From assembly GCF_033568475.1 (NCBI RefSeq), contig NC_133120.1, positions 168,981,991 to 169,045,990 on the forward strand: DNA of 64,000 nucleotides, read 5' to 3'. Under the pieces are notes generated by a model that was given only the letters and a program-made list of their open reading frames with translations, did no database searches and was not told the origin of the DNA. Source of the stretch: Henckelia pumila (lineage: Eukaryota; Streptophyta; Magnoliopsida; Lamiales; Gesneriaceae). Shown in pieces: positions 28,584-42,384 of this stretch (within the stretch, counting starts at the first letter, position 1; every line of letters begins with the position of its first letter). The position numbers and the translations under genes are program-made.

Positions 28584-29485
28584 CTACTGGTCTTTGTCAT
28601 CTCCGCCAGCTGGTTCTTCCTCGGAATCATCAAAAAGCTCATGGATAGGTGCAACATATTTGAATCGAAACGGTGGTGGATAAGGTGGTGGTGCTGGAAA
28701 ATTCGCAGGGTCCAAGCCAGCATTGGCGCACAACCCTCTCATCATAGCATGCATCGAGTCCATATAAGCAAAGACAACATTCTGGAACTTGTCATGATGT
28801 TGGGCCCAAGCAGATAGTTCATTCACCATCTCATTACTGGTGCGGCGAGCAAGTGGTGGTTTCAGGGCATGGCTCGAAGATTGACCGGTCCAGAACTTGC
28901 CCGCCCATGCGAAGTAAACTCTTGCAGTCTGAAAGTTTGCTTTGTATTCAAAATTGAATCGTCCACATCATGCATTGGATGTTGCCATTCCTCGTCGTCT
29001 CGCACTACCACTCCAGCTTGCACACAAAGTGCAGATACAATAGATGGGAAAAATATGCCAATATTCGTCGAGCGGATGGACGTGTACAAATCCCTATTGA
29101 TGAGTTTGCCTACATTGATTGGCCAGTGTTTGTGCAAGGAAAACAACAAAAGTGCCCTGATTATCACCATGTCGTGCGTGTGGGACACCGGCATCATCCT
29201 GTGAGTTAGAAATGCATACCAAAAGGCCGGTTCCATCTTCAAAAACTTTTATTTAAACGACAGGAATTTGATCGAGTCCTTCCAAACGTTTCCATCATAG
29301 CATAGTTCAGCAGAGACTAGATTATAATCTGGGCTAGCCTTAAACGCTTGGAATTGGCTATCGTCTACCTCCGGTGTTTGCAATAAAACATTAATAGTTT
29401 CAGGGTCGATGAACTTGCCGTCGATAATGGTGGAGGAGGAAGAATAAGCACGAGAGGAAGCAATCTTTGATCTCATTGGTCCCAT
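28584..29485 (-). pseudogene. Third coding region of the Athila element (plant-transposon-protein / env-like position)
   Basis: Minus-strand pieces read from MGPMRSKIASSRAYSS at the right, through a middle with MKMEPAFWYAFLTHRMMPVS and a hydrophobic ALLLFSLHKHWPINVG, to a Pro-rich, acidic end (PAPPPYPPPF, FDDSEEEPAGGDDKDQ). Athila elements carry a third coding region at this place downstream of integrase, sometimes called env-like. The middle resembles the widespread 'putative plant transposon protein' domain from memory. It is broken, and its function is unknown even in intact relatives. Confidence 0.6.
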
Positions 29486-29959
29486 CTTGAGCAAAATTAG
29501 GGAAATAGAAGAGAGATACCTGCTATTGGGAGGACAAAAAGTGAGAAATAGGGATAAGAGGAGGCGGCTTAGGGTTTGAAAGAAGAAGAGGAAATAAAGA
29601 AATAAGAAAGTAAAAGGGATCGGGGCTTTTAAAAATCTGGATCTGCGTGAGCCGCCCGCGCGGTAGCACCCCTCTTTGAATAAAAATTTAAAAAACAGAG
29701 AGTTCGTGCGCGGGCGGTAGAAAACAGCCGCTTGGGCGCATACCTCTTTGAGCAAAAATCTTGAAACAGTGACTGGGCGCTCAGGCGGTAATAAATTACC
29801 GCTCGAGCGCACTGAAAATTTTGAAAACAGTATGAAAATTCACTAACTAAAAAAAACTGAAAATAAAATGAAAATAAAGTTTGACAAAACTAAACAAAAG
29901 AGAGTGAAGAAAGTAGTTCTCAATTTAAAGTCTAGAGCTTGACTTTTCTCCTCCCCAAA

Positions 29960-32900
29960 CTAGTCTTGGTCAGTCAGCGTGGTGATGACTGGCATGGAAT
30001 CAACGTCACCTCCCACATAATGTTTTAGCCTCTGAGCATTGACTGTCAAAGACTCATTTCGGGCATCTTTTATCTCAATGGCCCCCGATGGATACACCTT
30101 AGTGATTTTGCAGGGACCAGACCACCTAGACTTCAATTTTCCGGGAAAGAGCCTCAACCGGGAGTTAAATAACAAGACAGCGTCTCCTTCTCTGAATTTT
30201 TGATGGCAAATGCGTCTATCATGTATCCTCTTAGTCTGCTCCTTGTACGATACCGCCATATCATATGCGTTGTCTCAAAATTCCTCCAATTGGTTCAGTT
30301 CGAGCAGTCTTTTCTCACCTGCAGCAACAAATTCAAAGTTTAGTGTCTTAATGGCCCAATACGCTCTATGCTCTAACTCAACTGGCAATTGACATGCTTT
30401 ACCAAACAACAGTCTATATGGCGAGGTGCCTATAGGAGTTTTGAAAGCTGTTCTACAGGCCCAGAAAGCATCATCAAGTCGAAATGCCCAATTTTTCCTG
30501 TTCGTACTCACACTCTTTTCCAAAATTTGTTTGATTTCTCGATTGGACACTTCTACTTGGCCACTTGTTTGGGGATGATAGGGTGTAGAAACTTTGTGCT
30601 CACCATATATCTTCAAAAGTTTTTCAAAGAGTTTGTTGCAAAAGTGGGTGCCACCATCACTAATAATTGCACGGGGTGTACCAAACCGGTTAAAAATGTT
30701 TTTGTTCAAAAATTTTATGACCACCTGTGCATCATTAGTTGCAAAAGCTTTAGCCTTTACCCATTTAGAAATATAATCGACGGCAACCAAAATGTATTTT
30801 TCTGTAAAAGAGTTTGGAAATGGTCCCATAAAGTCGATTTCCTACACACCAAATATCTCACACTCAATAATATTATTCAACGGAACTTCATGACGGTTTG
30901 AGATATTACATGCCCGCTGACATCTATCACACTAAATGACAAAATACCGTGCATATTTAAACAGATTGGGCCAATAGAACCCACATTCAAGTACCTTAGC
31001 TACCGTATTGATTGGCCCAGCATGGCCACCTACTTCACGGTCATGACAATGACTGAGGATACTTTTCATCTATCCTTCCACCACATGTCTCCGGATCATC
31101 GAGTCAGCACAAATTTTAAACAAGAAAGGTTATTCCCAAAAATAATGCTTTACATCCGACACAAATTTTTTCTTTTGATGAAAAGACAAGTTATGTGGAA
31201 GTGTGCCCGTGACCAAGTAATTTGCAAAATTAGCATACCAAGGTGAATTTTCTATGGCAAACAACTTTTCATCAGGAAACCAATCATATATGACCTCAAT
31301 ATCATTCTGTGCACAATCAGGAATGCATTCTAGTCTAGACAGATGATCAGCTACGACATTTTCTACTCCTTTCTTATCCTTTATCTCTAAATCAAATTCT
31401 TGTAAGAGCAGGATCCACCTAATCAACCTAGGTTTTGCATCTTTCTTAGAAAATAGGTGTCTTATGGCAGAGTGATCAGTGTATACAGTAATTTTCGAAA
31501 GTACAAGGTATGAATGGAATTTGTCAAGTGCAAAGACTACAGCTAGCAACTCCTTTTCAGTGGTGGCATAATTTAGTTGAGCTTCATTCAAGGTTTTGAT
31601 AGCATAGTAAATAGTACGGAATACCTTGTCTACTCATTGGCCAAGTACCGCGCCAACAGCTGAGTCACTGGCATCACACATGACCTCAAATGGGAGATCC
31701 CAGTTAGGTGATGTCAGTACTGGTGCAATCATCAATATATCTCTCAGATATTCAAATGCCTGTAAGCAATTGGAATCAAACTAAAAGGTGTATCTTTCAT
31801 CAATAAAGAAGACAGAGGTTTTGCAATTTTTGAAAAATCTTTAAAGAACCGCCGATAAAAAACCGGCATGGCCTAGAAAAATTCTGACTCCCTTGATCGT
31901 CGTCGGCGGAGGCAAATTCTGAATGGCGTGCACCTATGCCATGTCCACCTCGATTCCCTGCTCAGATATTCGGTGCCCTAATACAATACATTCTGTCACC
32001 ATGAAGTGGCATTTTTCCCAGTTTAGTACAAAGTTCGTTTCCTCGCATCTCATCAAAATGCTATTCAGATTATTCAGACTGCATCAAAAGATTGACCAAA
32101 AATGGAAAAATCATCCATGAATATTTCTAGAAAATTTTCAACCATATCATGAATTATAGCAGTCATGCATCTCTGAAAAGTTGCAGGAGCATTACAAAGA
32201 CCAAAAGGCATATGTCTATAAGCAAACTTACCATATGGGCAAGTAAAAGTTGTTTTATCCTGATCTTTAGGTGAAATCGCAATTTGATTGTATCCTGAAT
32301 ACCCATCTAAAAAGCAATAAAATTCATACCCAGCAAGTCTTTCTAGAATTTGGTCAATGAAGGGGAGGGAAAAATGGTCCTTGCGGGTTGCGTCATTCAA
32401 TTTCCTATAATAGATACACACACACCAACCTGTAACTGTCCTAGTAGGTATCAGCTCATTTTGCTCATTCTTAATGATAGTTATCCCTCTTTTTTTTGGT
32501 ACACATTGAACCGGACTCACCCATGCACTATCAGAAATGGGATAAATAATACCTGCATCCAGAAGTTTTATCGTTTCAGCCTTTACTACTTCTTGCATCT
32601 TGGGATTCAATCTCCGCTGTGGTTGGACCAAGGGGTTGATGCTCTCTTCCATTAGAATTTTATGCATGCAGATGGATATGGATTAATGCCTTTGATATCT
32701 ACTACCTTCCAAGAAAACACACTCTTGTGATTTTTTAGAACATCCTGCAGTCTGGCCTCCATCTCACCTGTCAAAGAAGAAGAAATTATGACAGGTAAAT
32801 TTTCATTCTCACCTAGAAATACATATTTCAGATGGGCTGGTAATGGTTTCAATTCAACAGTTGACGGTTCTTCAAGACTTGGTTTCTGGAGGACTAAATC

Positions 32901-35279
32901 CTTCCGGTCACCAAGATCTTCAAGTCTGAGCTTGCCACCTTTTTGCCATGACTAGTTATCATTCAAGTAAGCAGTCATTTCTTCTATTCCTTCATTGATT
33001 TCATCCTCATGAGGTGGAGATACAAGTTCATCTTCTAACGGTTCCTGAAACGTATCCTGCACATAATTATACATAAGTGAGTCCACAGCATATATTTGAA
33101 AACACTATTCATTACATTGTGAAAATTTAAGTGCATTAAAAACATAAAAGGAGATCTTCTCCTCTCCCACTCTCAGAAGTAGTTCTCCCTTTTCGACATC
33201 GATGAGTGATTTTCCTGTTACCAGGAAAGGTCTTCCCAGAATAAGTGGCATGTCCAAGTCTTCCTCCATATCAAGTACCACAAAATCCATCGGGAATATG
33301 AATTTGTTGACTTTCACCAGCACATCCTCTATTATCCCTCTTGGATATTTGATAGACCTGTTCGCCAATTGCAATGACATTCTGGTGGATTACGGCTCTC
33401 CCAAGATCAGTTTTCTGAAAATAGAATATGGCATTAATTTTATGCTAGCACCTAAATCACACAAAGCTTTATGAAATTGAACATCATTAATAACACAAGG
33501 GATAGAGAAACTCTTTGGATCTTTTTTCTTAGGTGTGATCTTGTTCTGAACTATTGCTGAGCAATTTTCTGTTAGACTGATCATTGCATGCTCCTCCAGT
33601 TTTCTCTTGTTGGAGAGAATCTCCTTCAAGAACTTATCATAGCTGGGCATTTGCATCAATGCATCGGCGAAGGGGATGTTTATATTCAATTTCTTGAATA
33701 GTTCTAGGAATTTAGCAAACTGAGAATCTAGCTTGGCCTTCTTGAGAGCTGCAGGAAAAGGTGATGGAACAACAATATTTGACTGTGATGTGGGTGGTTG
33801 TGTAGAAGTAGAAGACTTACCTGCAGTTTTCTCTGATATAACTGATTCTGGCTCTTTCTCGCCTCGTCTCTCAGGTTCGATTCTCTTCCCACTTCTCAGT
33901 TCAACAGCCTTGACCTGCTCCTTTGGATTTTTTTTTTCGTGTCACTTGGCAAAGTACCCAGCTCTCTGCTAAACATCGTTTTAGCCAACTGCCCTATTTG
34001 ATTTTCCAAATTATTAATCGATGCATCCTGATTCTGAATTCTGGTTTTGGTGGATGATATGAACTTCTACATCATCTGTTCCATGCTTGACTTCTCCTCC
34101 TGATGTTGTTTTCCATAGTTCTGATTCCCATATGGCCTATTGTTCTGTCCTCCACACGAAAAGTTCGGATGCTGTTTTCACCCTGGATTATATGTATTTG
34201 AGAATGGATCATTCCTAGGAAGGTTTTGATTTCCTACATGGTTTACCATGCCTCCCTATGGCTGATATGATGGATTGCCTGTCTGACAGTCTTTCATGAA
34301 GTGTTCAGCACCACATTTCTCACACCACACTTCTTGAATACGCATCGCAGACTGCCCTAGATTTAGCTCTTCAATCCTCTTATTCATGACTTCAAGCTGA
34401 GCTGCTACTGAGGTGAATGCATCAACTTGATGCATTCCTGCGGGTCTCCTGGCTGCACTTCTCTCAAACTGAGGGTGATAGCTACTAGATGTCATATCCT
34501 CAATGCACTTATATCCATCCTCTGGTGATTTGCGTAATAAATTACCACCTGCAGCTGCATCTAGCATGGTACGGTTAGAGTGAGGAAAACCATAATAAAA
34601 AGTTTGTACCATAGGACCGTCTGGTAATTGGTGGTGTGGGCATCTCCTCAATAGATCTTTATAGCGCTCCCATGCTTCATAAAGTGTTTCCTGGTCTCCT
34701 TGAGCAAAAGTTGTGATCTCAGCTCTCAGCTTCATCGATTTAGATGGTGGAAAGTATTTGGTGAGGAAAGCTTTTGCGAGATCATCCCAAGTGGTGATGG
34801 AACCTGCAGGTAGATTTGTTAGTCATGCTTTAGCCTTATCTCTCAAAGAAAAAGGGAATAAACGCAAACAAATAGCGTCATCAGAAACTCCCTGCATCTT
34901 GAAAGTATCACAGATTTCTAGAAAATTTTTCAGATGAGCATATGGATCATCGATTGTCATCCCACCAAATTGGACTGTGTTTTGCACCATTTTGAATGAT
35001 AGCAGGCTTTATTTCAAAATGATTTGGTGCTATGGTTGGCCTGATGATGCTTGGTCTAGCATTTTCGATGGATGGCAAGGCGATATCCATCATTGACCTG
35101 TACATAGGTGGTGCATTATTCTCAGCTTCTCCATCTCCACGTAGTCGTTCTTGTTCTGCCATTGTTTCTCTCTGTTGCCTTCTTCTCCTGCGAAAGGTTC
35201 TTTCGATTTCAGGATCAAAAGGGATTAGTTCCAACTCGAATGGATGTTGCATGCACTTCAAGAGAATCCTGCAGTTCAA
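29960..35279 (-). pseudogene. Athila gag-pol remnant
   Basis: On the minus strand from right to left: gag with PFDPEIERTFRRRRRQQRE, the gag core (YEAWERYKDLLRRCPHHQLP) and a zinc knuckle starting CEKCGAEHFMKDC. Next come a retropepsin-like region (ALCDLGASIKLMPYSIF), reverse transcriptase (LDGYSGYNQIAISPKDQDKT, PFGLCNAPATFQRCM, FMDDF), RNase H ([18 protein letters not shown]) and integrase ([33 protein letters not shown]). A chromodomain is absent, as expected for this lineage. The reading frames are broken in many places. Confidence 0.92.
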
Positions 35280-35345
35280 AGATGAAAATAGTGATTAAAA
35301 TTGGTGCAAATCAAATTAAATAAGATAAATCAAAGTAATCAATAG

Positions 35346-35363
35346 TCCCCGGCAACGGCGCCA
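35346..35363 (-). other. Primer-binding site of the Athila element (tRNA-Asp type)
   Basis: The minus strand reads TGGCGCCGTTGCCGGGGA just outside the LTR edge at 35370, which I recognise as complementary to the 3' end of plant tRNA-Asp, the usual primer of Athila elements. It orients the element on the minus strand. Confidence 0.85.
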
Positions 35364-35369
35364 AAAACT

Positions 35370-36786
35370 TGATCGAGAAAATACTAACACTTAAAATTGA
35401 TATAAAAATCTTTCTATTACGCTTAAAATTATCGCAAGTGCACGACTCAAGTTATAGTAAAGTGTACTGAGTACGAGTATCGTCCTCAGGGACTATGTCG
35501 ACAATGATTTATTTATCTTATCTTTTCTACCCAAAGTATCGAAATTTTGAAAGTTTGATGATAACTAATGAAATCAACTTGAATAACTAGAACTAACGCA
35601 GATAAAGAAACCAATTTTTCCAAGATCGAAAAATATAATATGAAAGGATTTTGTTAGAATTTTGGTTCACCTTCCCCCAAATTGAACTCGACGATTGAAT
35701 TTTAATTTAATACAAATAAATTTGACAGAAATTCCTGAGTATCGACACTCTCTCTCGAGTTTATGCCAATCTAACTCAAGTTAATGAAACAATTAAATTT
35801 CTTTAATTATTTATCATTACTGATTGCTTTGCGTTCTTTGAATTCCTACAACTTTCAACCTAGTTGTCTATGGTTATCAACATGCACTAAATATCATATC
35901 TCTATGCATATTTTAAGTCCATGGATTTTATCACTCGTCCTAATCATGAATCTATCTCTCGCAGTTCACAACCTACGAATCTATGCTAAAGTTATCTACT
36001 CCTCAACATAGAATAATCAACCATGATAAATTCAAATACTAGTATAAATCAAACTCAATTTGTCCAAAGATTCAATCACACAAACATGTTTTGGGGTTCG
36101 GATCCTCTAAATTCCAAAAAAATATAGTTTAGCTACTACAACTCATCATAAAAATTCAATCTAATAATGTTTTTCAACATAAGAATCCAGAAATTATGAA
36201 TAAGAAAAACTCCCAACGAGAAGAAGAAGTCTTCGATCTTTAGCAGCCGCCTCCTCTCGATCTTCTCTGTGTCGAACCCTTCTAAAGTCTGAAAATCTTC
36301 CTTTTATATTGCCCCCAGGAGTCCTTTCCTTTTAAAACCCGAAATAATATTTTTTCCAAAATTACGCGGGAGCGCCCGAGCGGTAGAAAACAGCCGCTCG
36401 GGCGCAGGATTTCTGCCCACCTTACTGTCTGAAATTTTGAGCACGCGTGCGGGCGGTAGAAAATTACCGCTCGCGTGCTTGGTTTCTTCTTTGCTACTGT
36501 TTTCTTCAAAGAGTGCGCGCGCAGGCGGTAGAAAACCACAGCTCGGGCGCACCCCCCTGTGAACCACTGCCTTTGCTGCTCTCTGGTACACTTGATTTTT
36601 CCAAAATAAATACTTCTTTTTCTTGTTTTCCTGCTTAAACAACCACAAAAACCAGAGGAGTGAACGAAATGCATGAGAAAACACTAAATGCAACAAGAAT
36701 AAATTAAAAACAAAAAAAAAATTACATGAAACAAAAACAAAACAAAAATAAACTGAGAATAAAACTCGTAAAACTGACTCCTAACA
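35370..36786 (-). repeat. 5' LTR of the Athila element
   Basis: This 1417-bp LTR pairs with 26071-27489. It contains a strong GC-rich hairpin at 36372-36405 (12-bp arms gcgcccgagcgg / ccgctcgggcgc around a 10-base loop) and two weaker versions downstream, in an otherwise AT-rich LTR. Confidence 0.92.
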
Positions 36787-37437
36787 ATCACCAATGATCA
36801 GAAGTTTGAGATCACTCCTACAAAAAAAATATAAATACAATCAATAACAACAAAAACATATGCAATCATCGTTAAGGAGTTACTACCACATACCTGGAAA
36901 ATTGTTTCCCGACTATAAAAGTCGTGGGCGTCGATAATTGTCAATGAAATCTGTTACATCCTACTCATAAAAATAGCAATGACTGTCTGCATTGACAACA
37001 ATATTAATCTTTAAAATTACTAAAAAATAAATAATATGATGACTTGACTGATGGTTAGATCTACTTCTTCTTCACTTTTTTGCAACTCAGTGAAACTTTA
37101 ATTTCACTTAAAGCTTCATAACTGAAGGGTAAAACCACTCATTTTTAATATATAAGACAACTTGTTTATCAACGCGATGACGTCTGTTTTCAATCCTTCC
37201 TCCTTTTTCTTGTGCATTTGGAGAATATTTTGGGGCAATTTTAGGAGTCTAAAAATCGGAGTCGCGAGAAAGATTCTGATACAACAAGTCAAACCTATCC
37301 TTATACAAATCGATCTTTCGTGAAGGTTCACCATATATCAGAAGCTTGAGATCACTCCTACAGAAAAAATAAAATATAAATACAATCAATTAACAATAAA
37401 AACATATGCAATCATCGTTAAGTAGTTAGTAACACAT
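36787..37437 (-). repeat. Tandem satellite, block C (last units)
   Basis: The satellite resumes after the Athila element with the duplicated ATCAC and continues in the same phase. The cut unit is completed here, and one further landmark lies at about 37331. The array ends within a unit at about 37437, where copia-derived sequence on the plus strand begins. Confidence 0.88.
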
Positions 37438-38630
37438 GTGAAGTCACTAGTTATTGTGATTCAAACTATGCAGCAGATCTTGATAAAAGAAGATCGATTT
37501 GAGGATATGTATATATTTACAATTGGAAAGAACATAGTGAACTAGAAATCAAGCTTACATAGTGTTGTAGCCCTGTCCACTACTGAGGCCGAACACATAT
37601 CACTCACTGAAGCAGTAAAAGAAGGGATATGGATCAAAGGATTTGTTGGAGAAATGGGATTTGATCAAAAGGATGTTACTATCTTTTGTGACTCACAAAG
37701 TACCGTAGACTTGTCTAAGAATTATGTGTTTCAAGAGAGAACCAAGCACGTTGATCTTTGAGTGCACTTTGTGAGGGAAATTATCTCTAAGGGCCTGGAT
37801 AAGGAAGATTGACACAACGATCAACCCTGCAGACATGCTAACAAAAGTGATACATGTGAGCAAACTCAAGGATGCTTTGAGTATGCTCAATATATTGGAG
37901 TAACTATTTTTCGTGTTCATGGGATCTCAGTTGAGCTCACTATAATCATCTAATAGGGCCGAAAGTGGAGATTGTGAAGACTTTAGTTAACCTCAATTAG
38001 ATTTCAAGTGGATGGTCTAGATCACTTGTGGCTATTAATCTTGATCCAATGGCTGTAACTTGTTCAAGCTTTAGTTACTTAAGTCGTTAAGTTGGTTGAA
38101 TGATATTAACAGCGGCATCACACAATTCCCCTCTGATTCTCGATCGTATTCTCTGAAGCCAGGGGTTCTTCTTGGAATCAAGTTCATCTCCAAGAATTCT
38201 TGGAATTGAGTTGAAGACTGGAGCAGATTTGCGACATTGATTCCTGTTTGTATAGCATAAGCTTTCTTTCATAGCTTGTAATTTTGCCCTTGAGAAGATT
38301 GGAATGATTGTCTTCATTGTTTTATAGTGGCTTTATAAGGATGTTCCCAGAACCTTGGAGGTAAGATTGATTACAATCCGGACCAAATAATTTGTGTTGT
38401 TCTTGTGTTTCTTGTCATTTACTTTCGACTATTTGTTATCTTGAATGTGTGCTATATCTGTTTTTGAGCTTAACATGCTACATGCACGTTGAATAATGAT
38501 CAATGCTAAGAACCCTATAAACAAGAAAGTGATTTTGTCATAGCTAGTTAACGTATAAAACGATCATTTCACTCCACGTATCTTGGTTAGATCTTGGTAT
38601 CGTTTAGATTCCAATATCGATCCAATAACA
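37438..38630 (+). mobile_element. Truncated Ty1/copia element: RNase H end and 3' LTR
   Basis: The plus strand shows the end of copia RNase H in broken form: DSNYAADLDKRRSI, then the TEAEHISLTEAVKEGIWIKG block, CDSQSTVDLSKN, TKHVDL and PADMLTKV. A purine-rich tract (gggccgaaagtggag) precedes the 3' LTR start TGTGAAGAC at about 37973, which ends ATCCAATAACA at 38630 (about 658 bp). The 5' part of the element is missing; its left end abuts the satellite. It is a fossil in the opposite orientation to the other elements here. Confidence 0.8.
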
Positions 38631-39396
38631 TGTGAATATTTAATAGCAAACTAAAGAAAATTATTTGGCTCCACCTCCGTGTTTATTATTTGTAACACAC
38701 ACACACACATAAAAGTTGGGGTGCAATAATTGCCTTCAACTTTATCAATCGGTCCTACAACATCATCATGAAACTATTCATTCATTTATATTATAATTAA
38801 TTCTACAAGTACAGATTTCTTGAAATTAATTTTGTTATTTCTGTGTATCATTTTCCAAACTGATATATATATGCACTCTTATATATAATATTAAAAGGGG
38901 GAAATACTAGCTAGTTTCCCTCTAAAATATAAATATATGCACAAATCAAGCTGGAGGTGGATTATAAACAGAAATTTTTGTCATCTTGCTTTCTCATTTG
39001 AAAAAAAAAATACTCTTATAATTAATTTTCATTAATTTTTAGAATTTATTTGAATAATACCAGGACTAGTTAAAATATATATGTAGGAAAACCACGTTAC
39101 GCGACTAGATAGTAATTACTATAATAATATCGAAAAAAACTGGTCTAAGTGATAATGGCATATGCATGCATGCATGCACATGGCATTAGGTGAACAGTTA
39201 TGGAGTACTGATCATCTCATACAACACTGACCTTTTCTTTCCATTGCTTGACTCTGTCTTCTTCTCACCAAATATTTGGTAAGTCCCACAAGTGCAAAAT
39301 TTAAATATTTTTTTCTATATAAACAGTAATATATGTAATAGTTTTATGCCTTATTCCTAGCTAGCTTTCTCAAAACTAAGTTAATCAGAAGCAAAA
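38631..39396. other. Upstream region of the peroxidase gene
   Basis: This is AT-rich sequence with no coding sense. It holds a short CA microsatellite (38696-38709), a GCAT run (about 39162-39178) and the promoter of the peroxidase gene near its right end. Confidence 0.7.
39316..39323 (+). promoter_or_regulatory. Probable TATA box of the peroxidase gene
   Basis: The sequence ctatataaac lies about 75 bases before the ATG at 39397, which would put the transcription start near 39350. It is the best TATA match in the near upstream sequence, though the surroundings are AT-rich. Confidence 0.6.
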
Positions 39397-40782
<1,386 letters not shown>

Positions 40783-42041
40783 ATCCTCTTTTAGAAATAT
40801 AAAAGCTATGCTAGTTAAGTAATGATCTATATAATCGAGCTTAATTCTCAAAAGCTATATATTGCTCCACTTGGTTTGAAATTTCCTAGTGCAATAAATT
40901 GTAACAATGTATTCGGTTCTCAAATTTTATAAAAACCTTCTAAATATATATATATATACATGTATATATGTTCTGTGTGGTTGGTAGATGTAAGATAGTA
41001 ATCTTAATTATCCTATATATTAGCAGCTTAGAACATACGTGATGTGTATGATCTGTAAAAAATATATTTTTTAAATAAACATAAATTAAAGTTAATTTTG
41101 AAATGATAGAAGATAAAATATAGGAATAAAATATCTTCGTAAAATATGAAATTGAGTGGATAAATGACATTTTTGGATGTATAAAAAAGTTTCACAACAC
41201 ACCAAAACAGATTAATTATTTCTTCGTAAAATATGAAATTGAGTGGATAAATTACATTTTTGGATGTATAAAAAAGTTTCACGACACACCAAAACAGAGT
41301 AATATAACAATTTATTAAAGATTCAAATCGCAAACAAAACAAAAAGTACGTACACACTTAAATCGAAACTTTTGACATAACAAAATACTGAAATCTCAAA
41401 ACGATAGTCGATAAACGTCCATTATCAAAATTATAATTATTCTATAATTTCAATATTAATAATATTATTTATCGTTTAGCCATATGGCGTATATTCTCAA
41501 CTTTTCTTACCCCACTAAGTGGACAACGATGATTAAAGGCATATGGCCAGAAAAGTAATAAAAGGACAAAAAGAATGCTTTAATAAGCTTAGATCCCAAA
41601 GTTTCTGTCTGCCGATCGAAAATGACCATTTCAATCAAATAAATAATGGCAAGTTGTGGTTCACTTGCATTTTGTGATAAATAATGCTCCTTCATTTTTT
41701 TTTTATTTGGGTCATAGTTATTACAATTAGGATAAATGATTAACGGATGTGTCGATTATTTATCGCTCATCTGACAAAAAAATTTCAAATTTAAGACGAG
41801 TTTTTGTAACAATTACTTTTCTTCCCCTCAATGAACAAAAAATATTAATCGAAGTAACTAGATATCCAAGAGAATCCCCACCAACCAAAAAGTGTGTGTT
41901 TCCAAAAGTTTTAAGCATCTCCCATAATATTAGAATAAGTACTTTGTGAGATAGTCTCATAGAGTTTTTTTTTTTTTTTTTTAGGAGATGGTCTCATAGA
42001 GTTATATTCATGATATATGTTGACCTAATTTATATTTATAA
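40783..42041. other. Spacer downstream of the peroxidase gene
   Basis: AT-rich, with no gene seen. A likely polyadenylation signal AATAAA lies at 40893-40898. An 87-bp tandem duplication (copies from 41134 and 41221, differing at only a few bases) and a T-run at about 41968-41984 flanked by copies of 'tctcatagagtt' are the only structures noted. Confidence 0.7.
41134..41301. repeat. Tandem duplication, 87-bp period
   Basis: Two copies of a block starting tcttcgtaaaatatgaaatt and ending caccaaaacaga stand directly side by side, with about two or three differences. This suggests a recent slippage or unequal-exchange event. No coding sense. Confidence 0.85.
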
Positions 42042-42352
42042 TAAAAAAATTGTTTTTTGATCATGTATGTTTGTCACTTTGCGATTTCGGTCATCTGTAT
42101 TTTCAGATTTCATGTTAGTCCGTTGTCTTTGTTTTTTTTTTTTTTGGCAATTTTAGTCCATTTTTCGATGTGGTGCTGATGTAACACAAATGCAGTGTTG
42201 ATATGGAGCTGACATGTATAGTGCCAGACTTTTCGAAAAAAATGGATTAATTGCAAAAAAATCGGAACATGCAGGACTAAAACTGAAATATGAAAACATA
42301 GTGGAGCAAAACTCAAAGTGACAAATATATAGACCAAAATTGCAGTTTTCCC
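42042..42352. mobile_element. MITE, copy 1 (Mutator-like, long terminal inverted repeats)
   Basis: The left arm (tgtatgtttgtcactttgcgatttcggtc) is mirrored by the right arm (caaagtgacaaatatatagaccaaaattgcagttttccc). The same element is seen at 42385-42696 and 43296-43609. Possible target duplications are degenerate here (TATTTATAA against TATTTCATA). Non-coding. Confidence 0.75.
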
Positions 42353-42384
42353 TATTTCATAATATTTTTGACATAAAAAAGTAA

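Larger units (their letters stand above)
26071..36786 (-). mobile_element. Athila-type Ty3/gypsy retrotransposon inserted in the satellite
   Basis: The element has LTRs at 26071-27489 and 35370-36786, TG...CA ends and the target duplication ATCAC on both sides. Its primer-binding site matches tRNA-Asp, which together with the third coding region downstream of pol points to the Athila lineage. Order on the minus strand is gag, protease, RT, RNase H, integrase, third region. The LTRs differ at about 4% of positions over their first 300 bases (by eye), so it is older than the copia insertion at 2618. The structure is whole; the coding region is broken, with roughly ten interruptions. Confidence 0.93.

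Noticed and set aside
13749-37437. A working tandem gene family or an intact DPB2 gene
   Set aside because: Only a short exon-like piece is present per unit, the catalytic-like and OB-fold domains are missing, and frames are broken in most units.
13749-37437. Helitron carrying a captured DPB2 fragment
   Set aside because: Gene capture fits, but I see no convincing TC start, CTRR end with hairpin, or Rep/helicase sequence at the array edges. The left edge is masked by an LTR and the right edge by a copia fragment.
41749-41960. Overlapping short frames on both strands
   Set aside because: Short, AT-rich, no splice partners or recognisable motif.
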